64,000 nt of DNA, from positions 806,001 to 870,000 of the forward strand of contig BJKQ01000003.1 in the NCBI GenBank assembly GCA_006538405.1, in the 5' to 3' direction. The stretch is from Hansfordia pulvinata (Eukaryota > Ascomycota > Sordariomycetes > Xylariales). Shown here piece after piece: positions 36,634 to 46,590 of this stretch (the first letter of the stretch is position 1; each line of letters starts with the position of its first letter). Under the pieces are notes generated by a model that made no database searches, was not told the origin of the DNA, and saw nothing but the letters and a program-made list of their open reading frames with translations. A program made the position numbers and the translations under genes.

Positions 36634-38244
36634 TCAATATGCCTTGTGCGCTGTACGTACCGGCACCGGAGTCTCTCGGGACGGTGCCTGCGCTACCGTG
36701 GTCTTTCCTCTCTTTGGCCTGGTTGCCTTTGGAGGTGGCGATCTGTTTGCTTTTCGCTTCGTCTGGCTTCTGGTGCTAGCGGCTGGGCTGTCGTCTTGCC
36801 CACTTCCTTTGTCTTTTGCAGAAATTTCAGCCGGTTCCTCCAAATGTCCAGGGAAGTTACACTGGATTGGCGGTGAGGGCGAGGGCTGCTCATAGCCAGC
36901 TGTGGCGTTGGCGCCGTTCGATGCTCTCGTGTGCCGTCTGTTCCAATCCTGGACAGCCTCACTCAATGTGAAGGGGTTGTCAGCCTCGTCCGAGTAGGAT
37001 GGCATCTGCGACGGAAGCGAGCGGGGCGGGAGGTTGGCGGGGTCCTCCCAGTGTGACAGTATCTTCTCCTTCAGCCCCCGAGATGCTTCTCTAGCGAGGT
37101 CCTGGGCGTTCCTCATCCAACGCAAAGCTTTGACGAAACCCTTGAACGAGTCTTGTATCGCAATCTGCTTCACGGAGCAGTCGTGGTACTCGGGAGTACC
37201 ATCTTCCGTAAGGGATGAGAAGTGGGCGGAGATCTGAAGGAGCGTGCCATCTGTCAAAGCGGTGAGGACACTGGAGTGCCTTGGCGAATCCGGCTTGGAG
37301 ATGTATTCAAGGGCCGTGTTCCTCAGGAAAGTCATCGCTGCACCATCATAAGCAGTTTGACATAGACCCCGGCGCATGTTTCTTCCAGGTGCCTTGAACT
37401 CCATTGCAAAATGGGGGTATGCAACGCCGGAAGGTGACAATTCGTTGCAGTACAGGGTGGACCCCGGTATAGCTTTGACCACTGCTTTGAGATTGAACTC
37501 GTCCGCCATAAACCCTTCAATGAAGTCTGGACTCGGCCTGCTGAGGCCCACGGCCAAAGGAAAAGTAGGAAACGCGGTCCATTCTTGGCTGTAGATGCTA
37601 GCGAGTCTAGAGTCATAGCTTTTTCGAAGCAGCGGCGACCACAAGTGTGACAACGTGGCCTCGTTCGGAACCACTTTGTAAACTCTCGTGAAGTGGTCGA
37701 ACTCGGCTTCTGATGGAGGGGGGCTTCCTCGGCGAGCTCTGAGTCTCCTTTTGATAGAGACCAAGTTTGCGGGCTTGAGGCATTTGGAATGGGTACCGGT
37801 CAGAATACCATTGAGGGCTGCTTTACTGGGGAATAGGGGGTCGGTCGTTGTGATGTTCCGCTTCTTCACCGTTCCAGAAAAATCTGTCGGATCTTGACTC
37901 TGCGAGGTAGTTTGAGGCCCTGGCTGCGGCTGGCGGCTTCTTGACATTGCGTTGAGTAGATTTAAGTTCTCTTCCGTCAGAGGAAGAGGGGCACTGTCGC
38001 TTCTCGGGTCGAACTGGTACTGCTCCGGATGCGACAGGTCTGCCTCTGCGAGCTTCTCGAGTGTCGCGTGGCCAGCCATTTTATATGGGTGTATGATCAA
38101 TCGCCGGGCTCGTAGAACGCAGCTGGGATGCTTTGTTGATGGTGGTGCAAGGCTGTGGCGGTCGAGAAGCCGACGGCAACCACGATATCCGACGAGAGAA
38201 GTTTCTGTAAACAAGCTCTGAGCTCCAAACGAATTGTAGCACAC
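36634..38244 (-). CDS. DUF7924-type fungal protein with a nuclease-like E-x-K motif
   Basis: Single open frame of 536 codons. The core contains FAMEFKAPG, LCQTAYDGAAMTFLRNTALE, VLTALTDGTLLQISAHF, a YHD triplet, and GFVKALRWMRNAQDLARE. I recognise this combination as the widespread fungal family called DUF7924 (from memory). The E-F-K inside a beta-like segment resembles the E-x-K of PD-(D/E)xK nucleases, but this is inference and no activity is known to me. The tail is Ser/Pro/Lys/Arg-rich with a likely nuclear localisation signal (KRKANRSPPPK). Two starts are possible: 38244, or MAGHATLEKLAEADL at 38079, which gives 481 aa. The upstream 55 residues look less protein-like, so the shorter form may be right. 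No intron is seen. Confidence 0.75.
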   Translation of the reverse strand: MCYNSFGAQSLFTETSLVGYRGCRRLLDRHSLAPPSTKHPSCVLRARRLIIHPYKMAGHATLEKLAEADLSHPEQYQFDPRSDSAPLPLTEENLNLLNAMSRSRQPQPGPQTTSQSQDPTDFSGTVKKRNITTTDPLFPSKAALNGILTGTHSKCLKPANLVSIKRRLRARRGSPPPSEAEFDHFTRVYKVVPNEATLSHLWSPLLRKSYDSRLASIYSQEWTAFPTFPLAVGLSRPSPDFIEGFMADEFNLKAVVKAIPGSTLYCNELSPSGVAYPHFAMEFKAPGRNMRRGLCQTAYDGAAMTFLRNTALEYISKPDSPRHSSVLTALTDGTLLQISAHFSSLTEDGTPEYHDCSVKQIAIQDSFKGFVKALRWMRNAQDLAREASRGLKEKILSHWEDPANLPPRSLPSQMPSYSDEADNPFTLSEAVQDWNRRHTRASNGANATAGYEQPSPSPPIQCNFPGHLEEPAEISAKDKGSGQDDSPAASTRSQTKRKANRSPPPKATRPKRGKTTVAQAPSRETPVPVRTAHKAY

Positions 38245-39398
38245 ATTTGGTGTAACCTCCCGGCGCCGCCTTGTCGGGGTTTGTCTTCTGTGTCAGACCA
38301 GGTATATGCGTTGCAAGGCCAAGCCTGAACCCTCTTCCGCAGCGGCACCTGCGCCAGAGGAGCCTGGTCGGCAACATCTCCTGCTGGCTATGCAGAGCAT
38401 ATTTTTTGAGTGTGAACCCGCGATTGCCCCCCTCTGGCTCATATGTTTCCCTGGAGAGACTCGTAGTACCTGAGAGACAGACACACCACTTGTGCCAGAG
38501 TGAGGGCTCCTGGTCGAATCGTGCGCCTGTGATGTGGCAGTGGACAGCCAGGTAGCTGACTGAGCGGCGGTTGCCGCTTCGGTCCTCGACCTTGGACCTT
38601 TGCAATTCCTGATTGTAGTTCTGGAGTAATCAAGACGATCGATGGGGTCACGGGGGTAGACGAAAATCGCCTCGCGTACGTTACCCGGCGTGTCACTGGC
38701 GTTGGCAGCGCATCCAACGAAGCCCGGGATTGGCACGGCTCAGGGTAGGCAGTCCTGATTGGCGCGCTTATCATAGGACTCCTAGTGCCATTGATCGCGG
38801 TCTGCCCGAGTGGATGAGCGAACAAGCGGCAAAGAGGGATTTGCCCGATTAACCCAGGCGCCCGCAAAAAAAAAAAGAGAAGGAAATTCACCATCTGTGA
38901 CGACCTGTCCATGCTGCACTGTGCCTATGATGATAGGAAAGGCAGGCTCTCAAGGTCAGGAGCCAATGTCGAGGCTGTTGGTGAGTCGGTTCTGGGTACT
39001 CTGGCACTCTGGGTACTCGATCTCTGGGCCAATGCGAGTACTCGTGCGTATAAGGCGGGAGTTGACTCGAGAGCTCCGCATTGTACGGCTGCGGCATGAT
39101 GCCGGGCGCTGCGATTCGCCCGAGTGTGGAGAAGTCCACAGACCAACAAGCCCGGAGCCAGGAGCCAGGAGCAGCAGCAGCAGCAGCTTGGGGAGGAGGG
39201 GCAAAGGAGGGGCAGCGCCGCCTGCAGGACACTGCAGCTGTAAGTCATCGCTATAGGGGCCATCGAGTATAAAGAGCCGAGCCGTCGCTGGCCGCTGCTC
39301 TCACCCACTCGCGGCTGTGAACCAACCACCGCAGCAGTCCAGATTCCATTCCAGACTCGAAGGGATAACATATACTAGCAGTCGAAACAGAAGACGCC
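38245..39398. other. Divergent promoter region of DUF7924 and SDR genes
   Basis: 1.15 kb without a supported gene. It carries an A-run at 38866..38876 and GCGAGTACTCGTGC near 39034, one of the dispersed palindromic elements. The 150 bases before the SDR start include TATAAAG at about 39268, a plausible TATA element. Confidence 0.45.
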
Positions 39399-40378
39399 AT
39401 GGCCCAGAAGAGTCTGCAAGGCAAGCTTGCCATCGTGACGGGCGCCTCGCGAGGTGAGTGCCGGGCAGCCCCTCTCCGCTCCCACCCCCCCATTCCGGCT
39501 CCGGGCCGCGGCTCCGGTGCTGTCCCTCCCAGGTCTAACAATAACGACGGAAATCCCCAGGTATCGGTGCCGCCGTTGTGGAGAAGCTGGGCTCGTACGG
39601 CGCCAACCTGGTGCTCTGCTACACGTCGCCATTCTCCAAGGACGCCACCGTCGCGTCGGCGTCGCGGCTCGAGCAGGCCCACCAGATCCAGACACTGGTG
39701 GTCGAGGCGGACCTGGGCACGCCTGAGGGGCCGGCCAAGGTGGTCGAGGAGGCCAAGGCGTGGTTCGCGCGCCAGTCCGCGGGCGCTGCCGCCGCCGCGC
39801 CGCCGTTCCAGATCGACATCCTCATCAACAACGCCGGGGTCGCGCTCAACGCGCCGCTGCCGGCGGTGGCGGTGGCCGACTTCGAGACGACGTACCGCGT
39901 CAACGTGCTGGGCCCGCTGCTGCTGACGCAGGCGGCGGAGCCGTACCTGCCGCGCGACCGGTCGGGGCGCATCGTCAACACGTCGTCCGTGTCGAGCAGC
40001 ACGGGCTTCATCGAGCAGTCGGTGTACGGCGGCAGCAAGGCGGCGCTCGAGGCCATGACGCGCACGTGGGCGCGCGAGCTCGGCGAGCGCTGCACCGTCA
40101 ACGCCGTCAACCCGGGCCCCGTGCTGGGCGAGATGTACGCGGCCAACACGGACGAGTTCAAGCGCGAGATCAAGGGCTGGATCACCCACGCCCCGCTGAT
40201 GCGCGCCCGCGAGGGCATCGACAGCGACGACCTCGTCCGCGACGCCGACGTCGCCGGCGGCCGCCCCGCCTACGTCGACGAGGTTGCCGGCATCGTCGCC
40301 ATGCTGTGCAGCGCCGACGCGGCCTGGTGCACGGGTCAGGTGGTGTGCGCCAACGGCGGCATGTTGATGCTGCACTGA
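39399..40378 (+). CDS. Classical short-chain dehydrogenase/reductase
   Basis: Exon 1 is 39399..39453 and exon 2 39561..40378, with a 107-nt intron splitting the cofactor motif; 290 aa. Motifs in order: TGASRGIG (NAD(P)-binding Gly-rich loop), DILINNAGV (NNAG), NTSSVSS (catalytic Ser), SVYGGSK (Tyr-x3-Lys catalytic pair) and NPGPV. All catalytic residues are present and the length is slightly long for the classical SDR family. A 12-residue Ala/Gly-rich loop lies before NNAG. The Arg in TGASRGIG suggests NADPH preference. The closest annotated relatives are 3-oxoacyl-ACP-reductase-like SDRs; the substrate cannot be inferred. There is no targeting signal. The start is the only ATG before the Gly-rich loop, in good context (gccATGg). 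Confidence 0.93.
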
Positions 40379-40958
40379 TCCAGGGGTGGAAGAGAATAAT
40401 GACGTGTAAATGCAATTTGAAGACCAATTTTGAATACGAGTAGGTAGATGTCCGCTGAAGCCATCACCCAAGTCACGTACCTTACATGTAAGGTAGTCCG
40501 CTGTACTGCGAGAAGGAAGTGAAATGGCTGCATGAAGGCATCCCATCCATCTTCATTTTGCCTAACACCCTCACATCTTTCAAGGCCTACCCGGTACCCC
40601 GACAGCCGGAACAGGCACGAGTACCATTCGAGTTACCTCAGCCTCCATGGTGATGTTCCAATGCCGTCTCGTACCGCCTTCGTACCGTCGGCCTTGCGCC
40701 CGCGGACGAGTACGGGTACATGTAATCAGACCCCTTCCGATTGGCCAGGATGCCCCCAGCAGACTCCACTCTGCACCGGCAAAACATCGGTGTCCCCAAG
40801 TCGCGGACGGCCAGGACTGCCTGCGCCTGAGCATGAGCCAATTGAACTGCATCGCGGCATCACCAGCCAGCGTAGCATAGCACGCCGCCTTCCGCCGACA
40901 TCACCAACCCGACGAACCCCCACCCTTCCAAGCCATTGCCGTCCCCCACTCCGCGATC
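40379..40958. other. Spacer between SDR and complex I subunit genes
   Basis: 580 bases holding the SDR 3' region and the promoter of the downstream gene. It has several ACGAGTA and TACGAGTA motifs (40436, 40616, 40703) and TACCTTACATGTAAGGTA (40479..40496), an 18-base perfect palindrome. Confidence 0.6.
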
Positions 40959-41631
40959 ATGGCGTCCAAGGCAGTCCAGAAGGTCGCGGGCGGCGTGGTC
41001 AACCTCAGCCACAAGCAGACCCTCGAGACCACCGGCGTCTGGGACAAGGTCCGCCGCTTCTTCGCCGTCGACCCCAACCGCTCCAGCGGCATCCCCTCAA
41101 CCCTTACTACCGCAACCCGACCCCCGGCGCCCAGGATCCCCAGGCCTACGACGACCCCGTCACCGTCCCCGCCGGCGACATCGCCGACAACCCTTACTGG
41201 AAGCGCGACGTCCGCCGCGCCTACCCCCGCCTGAGCTTCGTCAACCAGGGCGACGCCGCCGCCCTGCTCGAGCTCGGCAGCGCCGCCGCCCCCAAGCACG
41301 ACCTCATCGGCGAGGCCGGCGAGAAGCAGCTGGTCGCTGCCAAGGAGGAGGGCCAGCAGGGCGGCCTCGCCGCATACTTTGCCCAGAAGAAGGGCCTGGC
41401 CGCCAAGGACCTCATGGTCGACGGCCTGCCCCCGCTGCCCAGCGGCCAGAGCCTGCGCCAGGACGGCAAGTGGGATGTTCACAAGTACGAGCTGGCCGAG
41501 GAGAACGCCTACCCCAACGTCGACTCGTGAGTTCCCGCACGCCCCAGCATCCCCTGCTGATTTAAAAGTCGTGTGTTCACCAAACTAACCCGCCCTCTCC
41601 TCGCAGCTACCCTTGCCGGAATTTCAAGTAG
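40959..41631 (+). CDS. NADH:ubiquinone oxidoreductase 21.3 kDa subunit (complex I accessory, NUZM type), frame broken by one base
   Basis: Starts at MASKAVQKVAGGVVNLSHKQ. The frame is intact to DPNRSSGIP, shifts by one base at the C run 41093..41096, and resumes as NPYYRNPTPGAQDP. It then runs through VTVPAGDIADNPYWKRD and GKWDVHKYELAEENAYPNV to an intron 41527..41606 (80 nt). The last exon, 41607..41631, adds YPCRNFK. Length is about 197 aa once the missing C is allowed. I recognise the N terminus, the PAGDIADNPYWKRD block and the VHKYEL..ENAYP ending as the fungal 21.3 kDa complex I accessory subunit (from memory). It would act in the mitochondrial inner membrane. Everything else is intact, so the break is more likely sequence error than gene loss. 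Confidence 0.8.
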
Positions 41632-42017
41632 GAGTTTGTTGCGGGAAGGACGACATGATACGCGAAGAGAAAGGAACGGGGCCCGAACCGAAGCACCTGT
41701 AAATACCAAAGACATCGACTGCTAGATTTTTCCTATGGCCAAACTTGACAAGACCAAAGCACGTCCTGCTGCCACGAGTGATGACTTGGGAACCTTGGGA
41801 GATACATGATTCACCGGGTGCTGTGACTCTCCAGCAGGATTCGACCAATGCCAGCTGCCATCACCTGCAGGCGGCGCGGTTGCGCCTTGAGATTGCGATC
41901 CTCTACGAGGACATTCAGCAAGAGTCACCCTGGTCGAGGCATCGTTACACGACAGAGCCCAAAGCTTGCAACCTGGGCTTCAGCCTCGCACTTGATTTTG
42001 TCCTCGGGAATGCAGGG

Positions 42018-42318
42018 TCATGCTTTGCTCTCCGACTCGCCCGGCCTTTGCGGTATCCTGCCAATGTCCTCAATGTTGTCACTCTTGACGCCACTTGGGC
42101 GCGACTCATCTGTGTCCAGCCGCTCCCCTGTTGCCCTCTCGATGATCTTGACCTTGCTGTGGGCGCCCTTGACTCGGCTGTCGACATCGTTGACCGCCTC
42201 GTCATCATTCTCTGTGGACAGAGTGCCGGGCTCCACCAGTCCATAAAGAGTGACCACGTTCTTCTCCAGGCGCGGATTGGTTGCTAGCGGCGGTAGTCGA
42301 TGGGGTGACTGGGCGTCT

Positions 42319-42385
<67 letters not shown>

Positions 42386-42590
42386 TTCGCGGTATCCGGT
42401 TGGCCCAGACGATGGCCTTGCCTTGCAAGCGGCCGGCCTCAAGAAACTTGTCAAAGCCCTGCTTCAGGCCCACTGATTTGCCCTCGATTTTGCCAGCTTC
42501 AGCACCGTCGGCAACGCCTGCATCGTATCCTTCCTGATGATACTGCTCCTCGAGGTTCAAGACATCGTCGAATAGTTCCGAGTCCATCAT
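42018..42590 (-). CDS. LTO1: LTO1 homologue (deca-GX3 protein, Yae1-Lto1 adaptor complex)
   Basis: 190 aa starting at MMDSELFDDVLNLEEQ. The deca-GX3 array is clear: glycines every fourth residue through GYDAGVADGAEAGKIEGKSV and on to GRLQGKA. Lto1 with Yae1 recruits the ribosome-recycling ABC protein Rli1/ABCE1 to the CIA machinery for Fe-S cluster insertion (family knowledge). A 22-Gln run (42383..42318) separates the GX3 domain from a second conserved part (RLEKNVVTLYGLVEPGTLST). The last residues are ESESKA, so the C-terminal Trp that docks yeast and human Lto1 onto the CIA targeting complex is not seen. The upstream in-frame extension to 42818 is not family-like and is taken as 5' leader. 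Its 3' end converges on the complex I subunit gene. Confidence 0.88.
42318..42383 (-). repeat. Coding (CAG)20 plus two CAA, poly-Gln tract in LTO1
   Basis: 66 bases: 20 uninterrupted CAG codons followed by two CAA on the minus strand, encoding 22 Gln. The purity suggests recent expansion and length instability. Confidence 0.95.
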
Positions 42591-43636
42591 GCAAGATTGG
42601 GTGGGGCGCAACGCCAAGCGGAAATAGAAATAAAGCGGTTCAGAGGTAGATCTGGAGGCTGTTTGTAGGGGCTGAAGTGCGTGCCGGAGTCCATACAGTG
42701 ACTCGTTCGGAGGGTAGTCTTCTCCAAGCTGTGGCTTGTGTGGTCTGAATCTCTTGAAACGTTGAAACGGAAGAAAGCACGGCCAACGTCTCGGGCCGAT
42801 CTTTTTCTGATCAGCCAAGTGGACTCGGCAGCTCGAAGATTGTCAGCGAAGGGCGCCTGCCGATTTCATTCCGGGCTGAAAGAGACAAATTCTTACAAGA
42901 GAGGTGACGATACGCCTCAGGGGTTTGGCGCAAATCAGCCTTACGAATTGTGCTTATCTCCAGCTGCTGGCGTCATTTGCTCGCAGGCAATTTTTCCAAG
43001 GCTGGTAGCAGGATGGCTGGAGCGCCTGTCGCTTGGTAATAAGGTACCACCTCCGACGGACAGGAGGGCTTCTACCTCAGTTTCAGGTCCTTTGGGGTTA
43101 GCGTGGCGCAGCGCGTGGAGGGGCAGTTGCAGCCCGACCAGCGAGGGGCACCTGCCTCGAGATTTCAACCCCACCCCGCCTTCTTTCGTCTGGCAACGAC
43201 ATCGGCACGACAAACGGCAAGCGCAACAGCGGCAGCAGCGACCAACAAACGCTTGCACATTGGTGCACGTACATGTACGTCTAAATTCTTCGCTTCCCCC
43301 CCCCCCCCCATTGCATTGCATTGCTTTGCAACATTCAAGCTTGATTTCGCGAGATTCTTCTCTCCTCGCCGATCCGCTTGGCTCCTTTTGTGCTACCTTA
43401 CTCGCCCTCTGCATGACTCACGCCAACATCTGGTCTTGTAAGCCGACTTCCAGCTCGGAGCCCCGCAGCCTGTCAGGCCACCCGACATCCACGCACACCA
43501 CGACGCAGTGTGCTGGCTGCTCGGCGAATCGACACAGTCAATCAGACCTCGCAGACTAATCCATCATCACCCGCTCCAGACGAAAAGGCAATCACAAGCT
43601 CCTGTTCCGCCTGCTCTGCCGCGGCCGCAGATCACC
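42591..43636. promoter_or_regulatory. Divergent promoter region of LTO1 and methionyl-tRNA synthetase
   Basis: 1.05 kb between two divergent start codons. It contains a C14 run (43296..43309) and a pyrimidine-rich stretch at 43280..43400, typical of a fungal core promoter and leader. Open frames through it lack coding features. Confidence 0.55.
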
Positions 43637-45592
43637 ATGTCGGAGGCCAAGGTCATCCTGCCCGAGAAGGGTAAGAAGAACGTGCTCATCACCAGCGCCC
43701 TTCCCTACGTCAACAACGTCCCCCATCTCGGCAATGTCGTCGGAAGCGTCCTCAGCGCCGACATCTTCTCCCGCTACAGCAAGCTGCGCGACCGTCCCAC
43801 CCTTTACATCTGCGGCACCGATGAGTACGGCACCGCCACCGAGACGAAGGCCCTCGAGACTGGCCAGACCCCGCAGGAGCTTTGCGACGAGTTCCACAAG
43901 AAGCACAAGGATGTCTACGACTGGTTCGAGATTGGCTTCGACTACTTTGGCCGGACCACCACCCCTAAGCAGACCGAGATCGTCCAGGACATCTTCCTCA
44001 AGCTCCACAAGGCGGGCTTTCTCGAGGAGCGGACCACCACTCAGCCCTACTGCGAGAAGCACAACGCCTTCCTTGCCGATCGCTTCGTCGAAGGAACCTG
44101 CCCCAAGTGCCAGTACGACGATGCTCGTGGCGACCAGTGTGATAAGTGCGGCAACCTGCTCGACCCTTTCGAGCTCGTGAACCCTAGATGCAAGCTCGAC
44201 AATGCGACTCCCATCCCAAGGGACACCACCCACATATTCATGCGCCTGGACCAGCTGCAGACCGACATCGAGAAGTGGTTCGAACAAGCTAGCAAAGAAG
44301 GAGGCTGGTCCGCCAATGGAATCGCCATCACCAAGTCCTGGTTGTCCAGGGGTCTCGAAGGCCGCAGCATCACCCGGGATCTCAAGTGGGGTGTTCCTGT
44401 GCCCCTTCCGGGCTTTGAAAACAAGGTCATTTACGTCTGGTTCGATGCTTGCATCGGCTACCCGTCCATCACGGCCAACTACACCGACCAGTGGGAGCAG
44501 TGGTGGCGCGACCCGGAGAACGTCAAGCTGTACCAGTTCATGGGCAAGGACAACGTCCCCTTCCACACCGTCATTTTCCCTGGCTCTCAGCTTGGCACAG
44601 GCGACAAATGGACCAAGCTCAACCACATCTCGACGACCGAGTACCTCAACTACGAGAACACAAAATTTTCAAAGTCCAGAGGAGTGGGTGTTTTTGGCGA
44701 CTCGGCTAAGGAGACAGGTGTCTCTCCTTCCGTATACCGCTACTACCTCCTGTCCATCCGCCCTGAGACCAGCGACTCGCAGTTCATCTGGGCCGACTTT
44801 GTTACCGCCAACAACAGCGAGCTTCTGGCCAACTTTGGCAACTTTGTCAACCGCTTGATTAAATTTGTCAACGCCAAGCTGGATGGCGTCATCCCCGAGT
44901 TCTCGGCCACATACAAGGACGACACCTTTGATTTCGCGGCCTGGATTTCCGATGTCAACGCCCTTTTGGGTGAGTACAACGAGCTCATGGAGGCTGTTCA
45001 CCTCAGGTCGGGCGTTCGCAAGGTGCTCGAGATCAGTGCCAAAGGCAACCTGCTTCTTCAAACGCGTCTCGACAACGCTTCTCTGACTGAACACCCGGAG
45101 CGTACCAACACTGTCATTGGATTGGGACTCAACCTGTGCAATCTCCTGGCCTCTATCGCTTCTCCGTACATGCCCGCCACCAGCCGGTCAATCACAGAAC
45201 AGCTCAACACGACGCTTGCTTCTATTCCTGACCAGTTCCAAACTGAGTCGCTCAAGCCCGGTCACAAGATCGGCAAGGCCGCGTACCTGTTCTCGCGCAT
45301 TGACGAGAAGAAGGTAGCCGAATGGAAGGACAAGTACGGTGGCACTCAGGAGACACGGGCTGCCGAGGCGGCGGCCAAGAAGAAGAAGGAAGAAGATAAG
45401 CTCAAGAAGAAGGCCAAGAAGGCGGCACAGAAGGCGGCTGAAGCTGCCGGCGTCGCTGGATCCAGCAGCGATGCCCCTCCTCAGATGGATGGTTCCGTGC
45501 GCAGCCTACCTATCCGCGAGAAGCTCATTGACAAGGAAGGGCCATACGCGACGGAGTCGTCGACGCCAGCCTCGGACGCGGCACCGCAATAG
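43637..45592 (+). CDS. MES1: Cytosolic methionyl-tRNA synthetase
   Basis: Intronless, 651 aa. Class I signatures: PYVNNVPHLGN (HIGH-type, residues about 22-32) and KFSKSRG (KMSKS-type). The connective domain has a zinc knuckle with four Cys in two pairs (TCPKC and QCDKC). CGTDEYGTA and YVWFDACIGY line the methionine site. The anticodon-binding domain follows. The C terminus is an Ala/Lys-rich helix (KKKKEEDKLKKKAKKA) and a Ser/Pro tail, probably a nonspecific tRNA-binding extension. Yeast Mes1 has an N-terminal GST-like Arc1-binding domain; here the catalytic core begins about 15 residues in, so that domain is absent. The start at 43637 (caccATGt) marks the first conserved residues. There is no mitochondrial presequence. 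Confidence 0.97.
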   Translation: MSEAKVILPEKGKKNVLITSALPYVNNVPHLGNVVGSVLSADIFSRYSKLRDRPTLYICGTDEYGTATETKALETGQTPQELCDEFHKKHKDVYDWFEIGFDYFGRTTTPKQTEIVQDIFLKLHKAGFLEERTTTQPYCEKHNAFLADRFVEGTCPKCQYDDARGDQCDKCGNLLDPFELVNPRCKLDNATPIPRDTTHIFMRLDQLQTDIEKWFEQASKEGGWSANGIAITKSWLSRGLEGRSITRDLKWGVPVPLPGFENKVIYVWFDACIGYPSITANYTDQWEQWWRDPENVKLYQFMGKDNVPFHTVIFPGSQLGTGDKWTKLNHISTTEYLNYENTKFSKSRGVGVFGDSAKETGVSPSVYRYYLLSIRPETSDSQFIWADFVTANNSELLANFGNFVNRLIKFVNAKLDGVIPEFSATYKDDTFDFAAWISDVNALLGEYNELMEAVHLRSGVRKVLEISAKGNLLLQTRLDNASLTEHPERTNTVIGLGLNLCNLLASIASPYMPATSRSITEQLNTTLASIPDQFQTESLKPGHKIGKAAYLFSRIDEKKVAEWKDKYGGTQETRAAEAAAKKKKEEDKLKKKAKKAAQKAAEAAGVAGSSSDAPPQMDGSVRSLPIREKLIDKEGPYATESSTPASDAAPQ

Positions 45593-46590
45593 ACACGTCT
45601 GTGAACAGTTTCAAGCCAGAGCGATGAATATCAGCGAGGCCTGTCGCGCGCACATGGCGAGGTAAAATCAATTTGGACAGTTCCCAGCACACCTGGCTGG
45701 TCTTGGCTACTGAATAGGGGGCAGGGTGAGCAAATGGAAAGGCAAGGCGTTGTACCGGAGATATAGGAGTCGAGAGTCATGAGTGAAGGGAGGAGAGAGG
45801 TTCATATGAGCGAGATTTTCGGCTGCTTGCGAGGTCCTTGCTTTTACTTGAGAACAATCTCAGATTCCTTCCAGTTTTAAAGGAGACAGAGCGATAAACT
45901 CAGAAATTTGCCTACGCGCCCCACAACTTCGTGAGCCATGCTAGAAACTTGACAACCCAACCAGAACCAATGAAGTGATATGCCATATCATGTGCGGGAC
46001 GCAGGCACATTTCAACTGGGAATTCTCGCGGCTCCATGAGCGGCTACATTCATGCCATTGGCTCTTTTGATCTTACACATCAGGGCCTGCCAGATAGATT
46101 TCCGATCCCTCACTCATAGCTTTTCGAATGGGGTTTCATCATGCCATTGCTCACACGCAAGTCTCGGCCTTCTATGGTGGCTGGGGCTTACGTGAAACCA
46201 CGAGAGCCCTACCTTGCGTGATCCGCCTGCGGTTTTTGGCCCGGACATCATGTAGTCAATTGATAGTCCTCAACGGACGAAGTATCAAGCCATGGCGTCC
46301 ATACCGGCAATTGATACCACAAAAGGAATAGAGGTTTGCTATTTGGGTTGCTCTTCTTTGGCTCTATCAGACGTCGATTTTGAGTCTTTACTATACAAGA
46401 AGAGGGGGAAGGCAGGGATTGACTGGCAGTCAGACTGCCTGCGTGCCTCATTCTGGCCGATGTCTGGTGCATTGGACTGCGACAACCAGGCCCATGCACA
46501 TGCTACTACTTTGTACAGAATCCCCCTCCTCTCTCCGATCGGCCACTCAGTGTACTTTCGTTGGCCTTCGGATAGGTCAATTGGAAAAGC
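45593..46590. other. Convergent 3' spacer between MES1 and QCR8
   Basis: 1.0 kb. No coding features, RNA gene or repeat recognised; AT content is higher than in the coding parts, as expected for 3' regions. Confidence 0.6.

Noticed and set aside
38797..38870. tRNA-like start GCGGTCTGCCCGAGTGG
   Set aside because: Resembles the 5' half of a Leu/Ser tRNA, but no matching acceptor stem or T-arm (GTTCRA) follows.
30760..41096. Programmed ribosomal frameshifting as an explanation for the frame breaks
   Set aside because: No slippery heptamer or consistent downstream structure is seen, the sites share only C/G runs, and unrelated genes are affected.
42591..42818. N-terminal extension of LTO1
   Set aside because: In frame with a start at 42818 but unlike the family, which begins at the conserved DSELFDDVL; taken as 5' leader.
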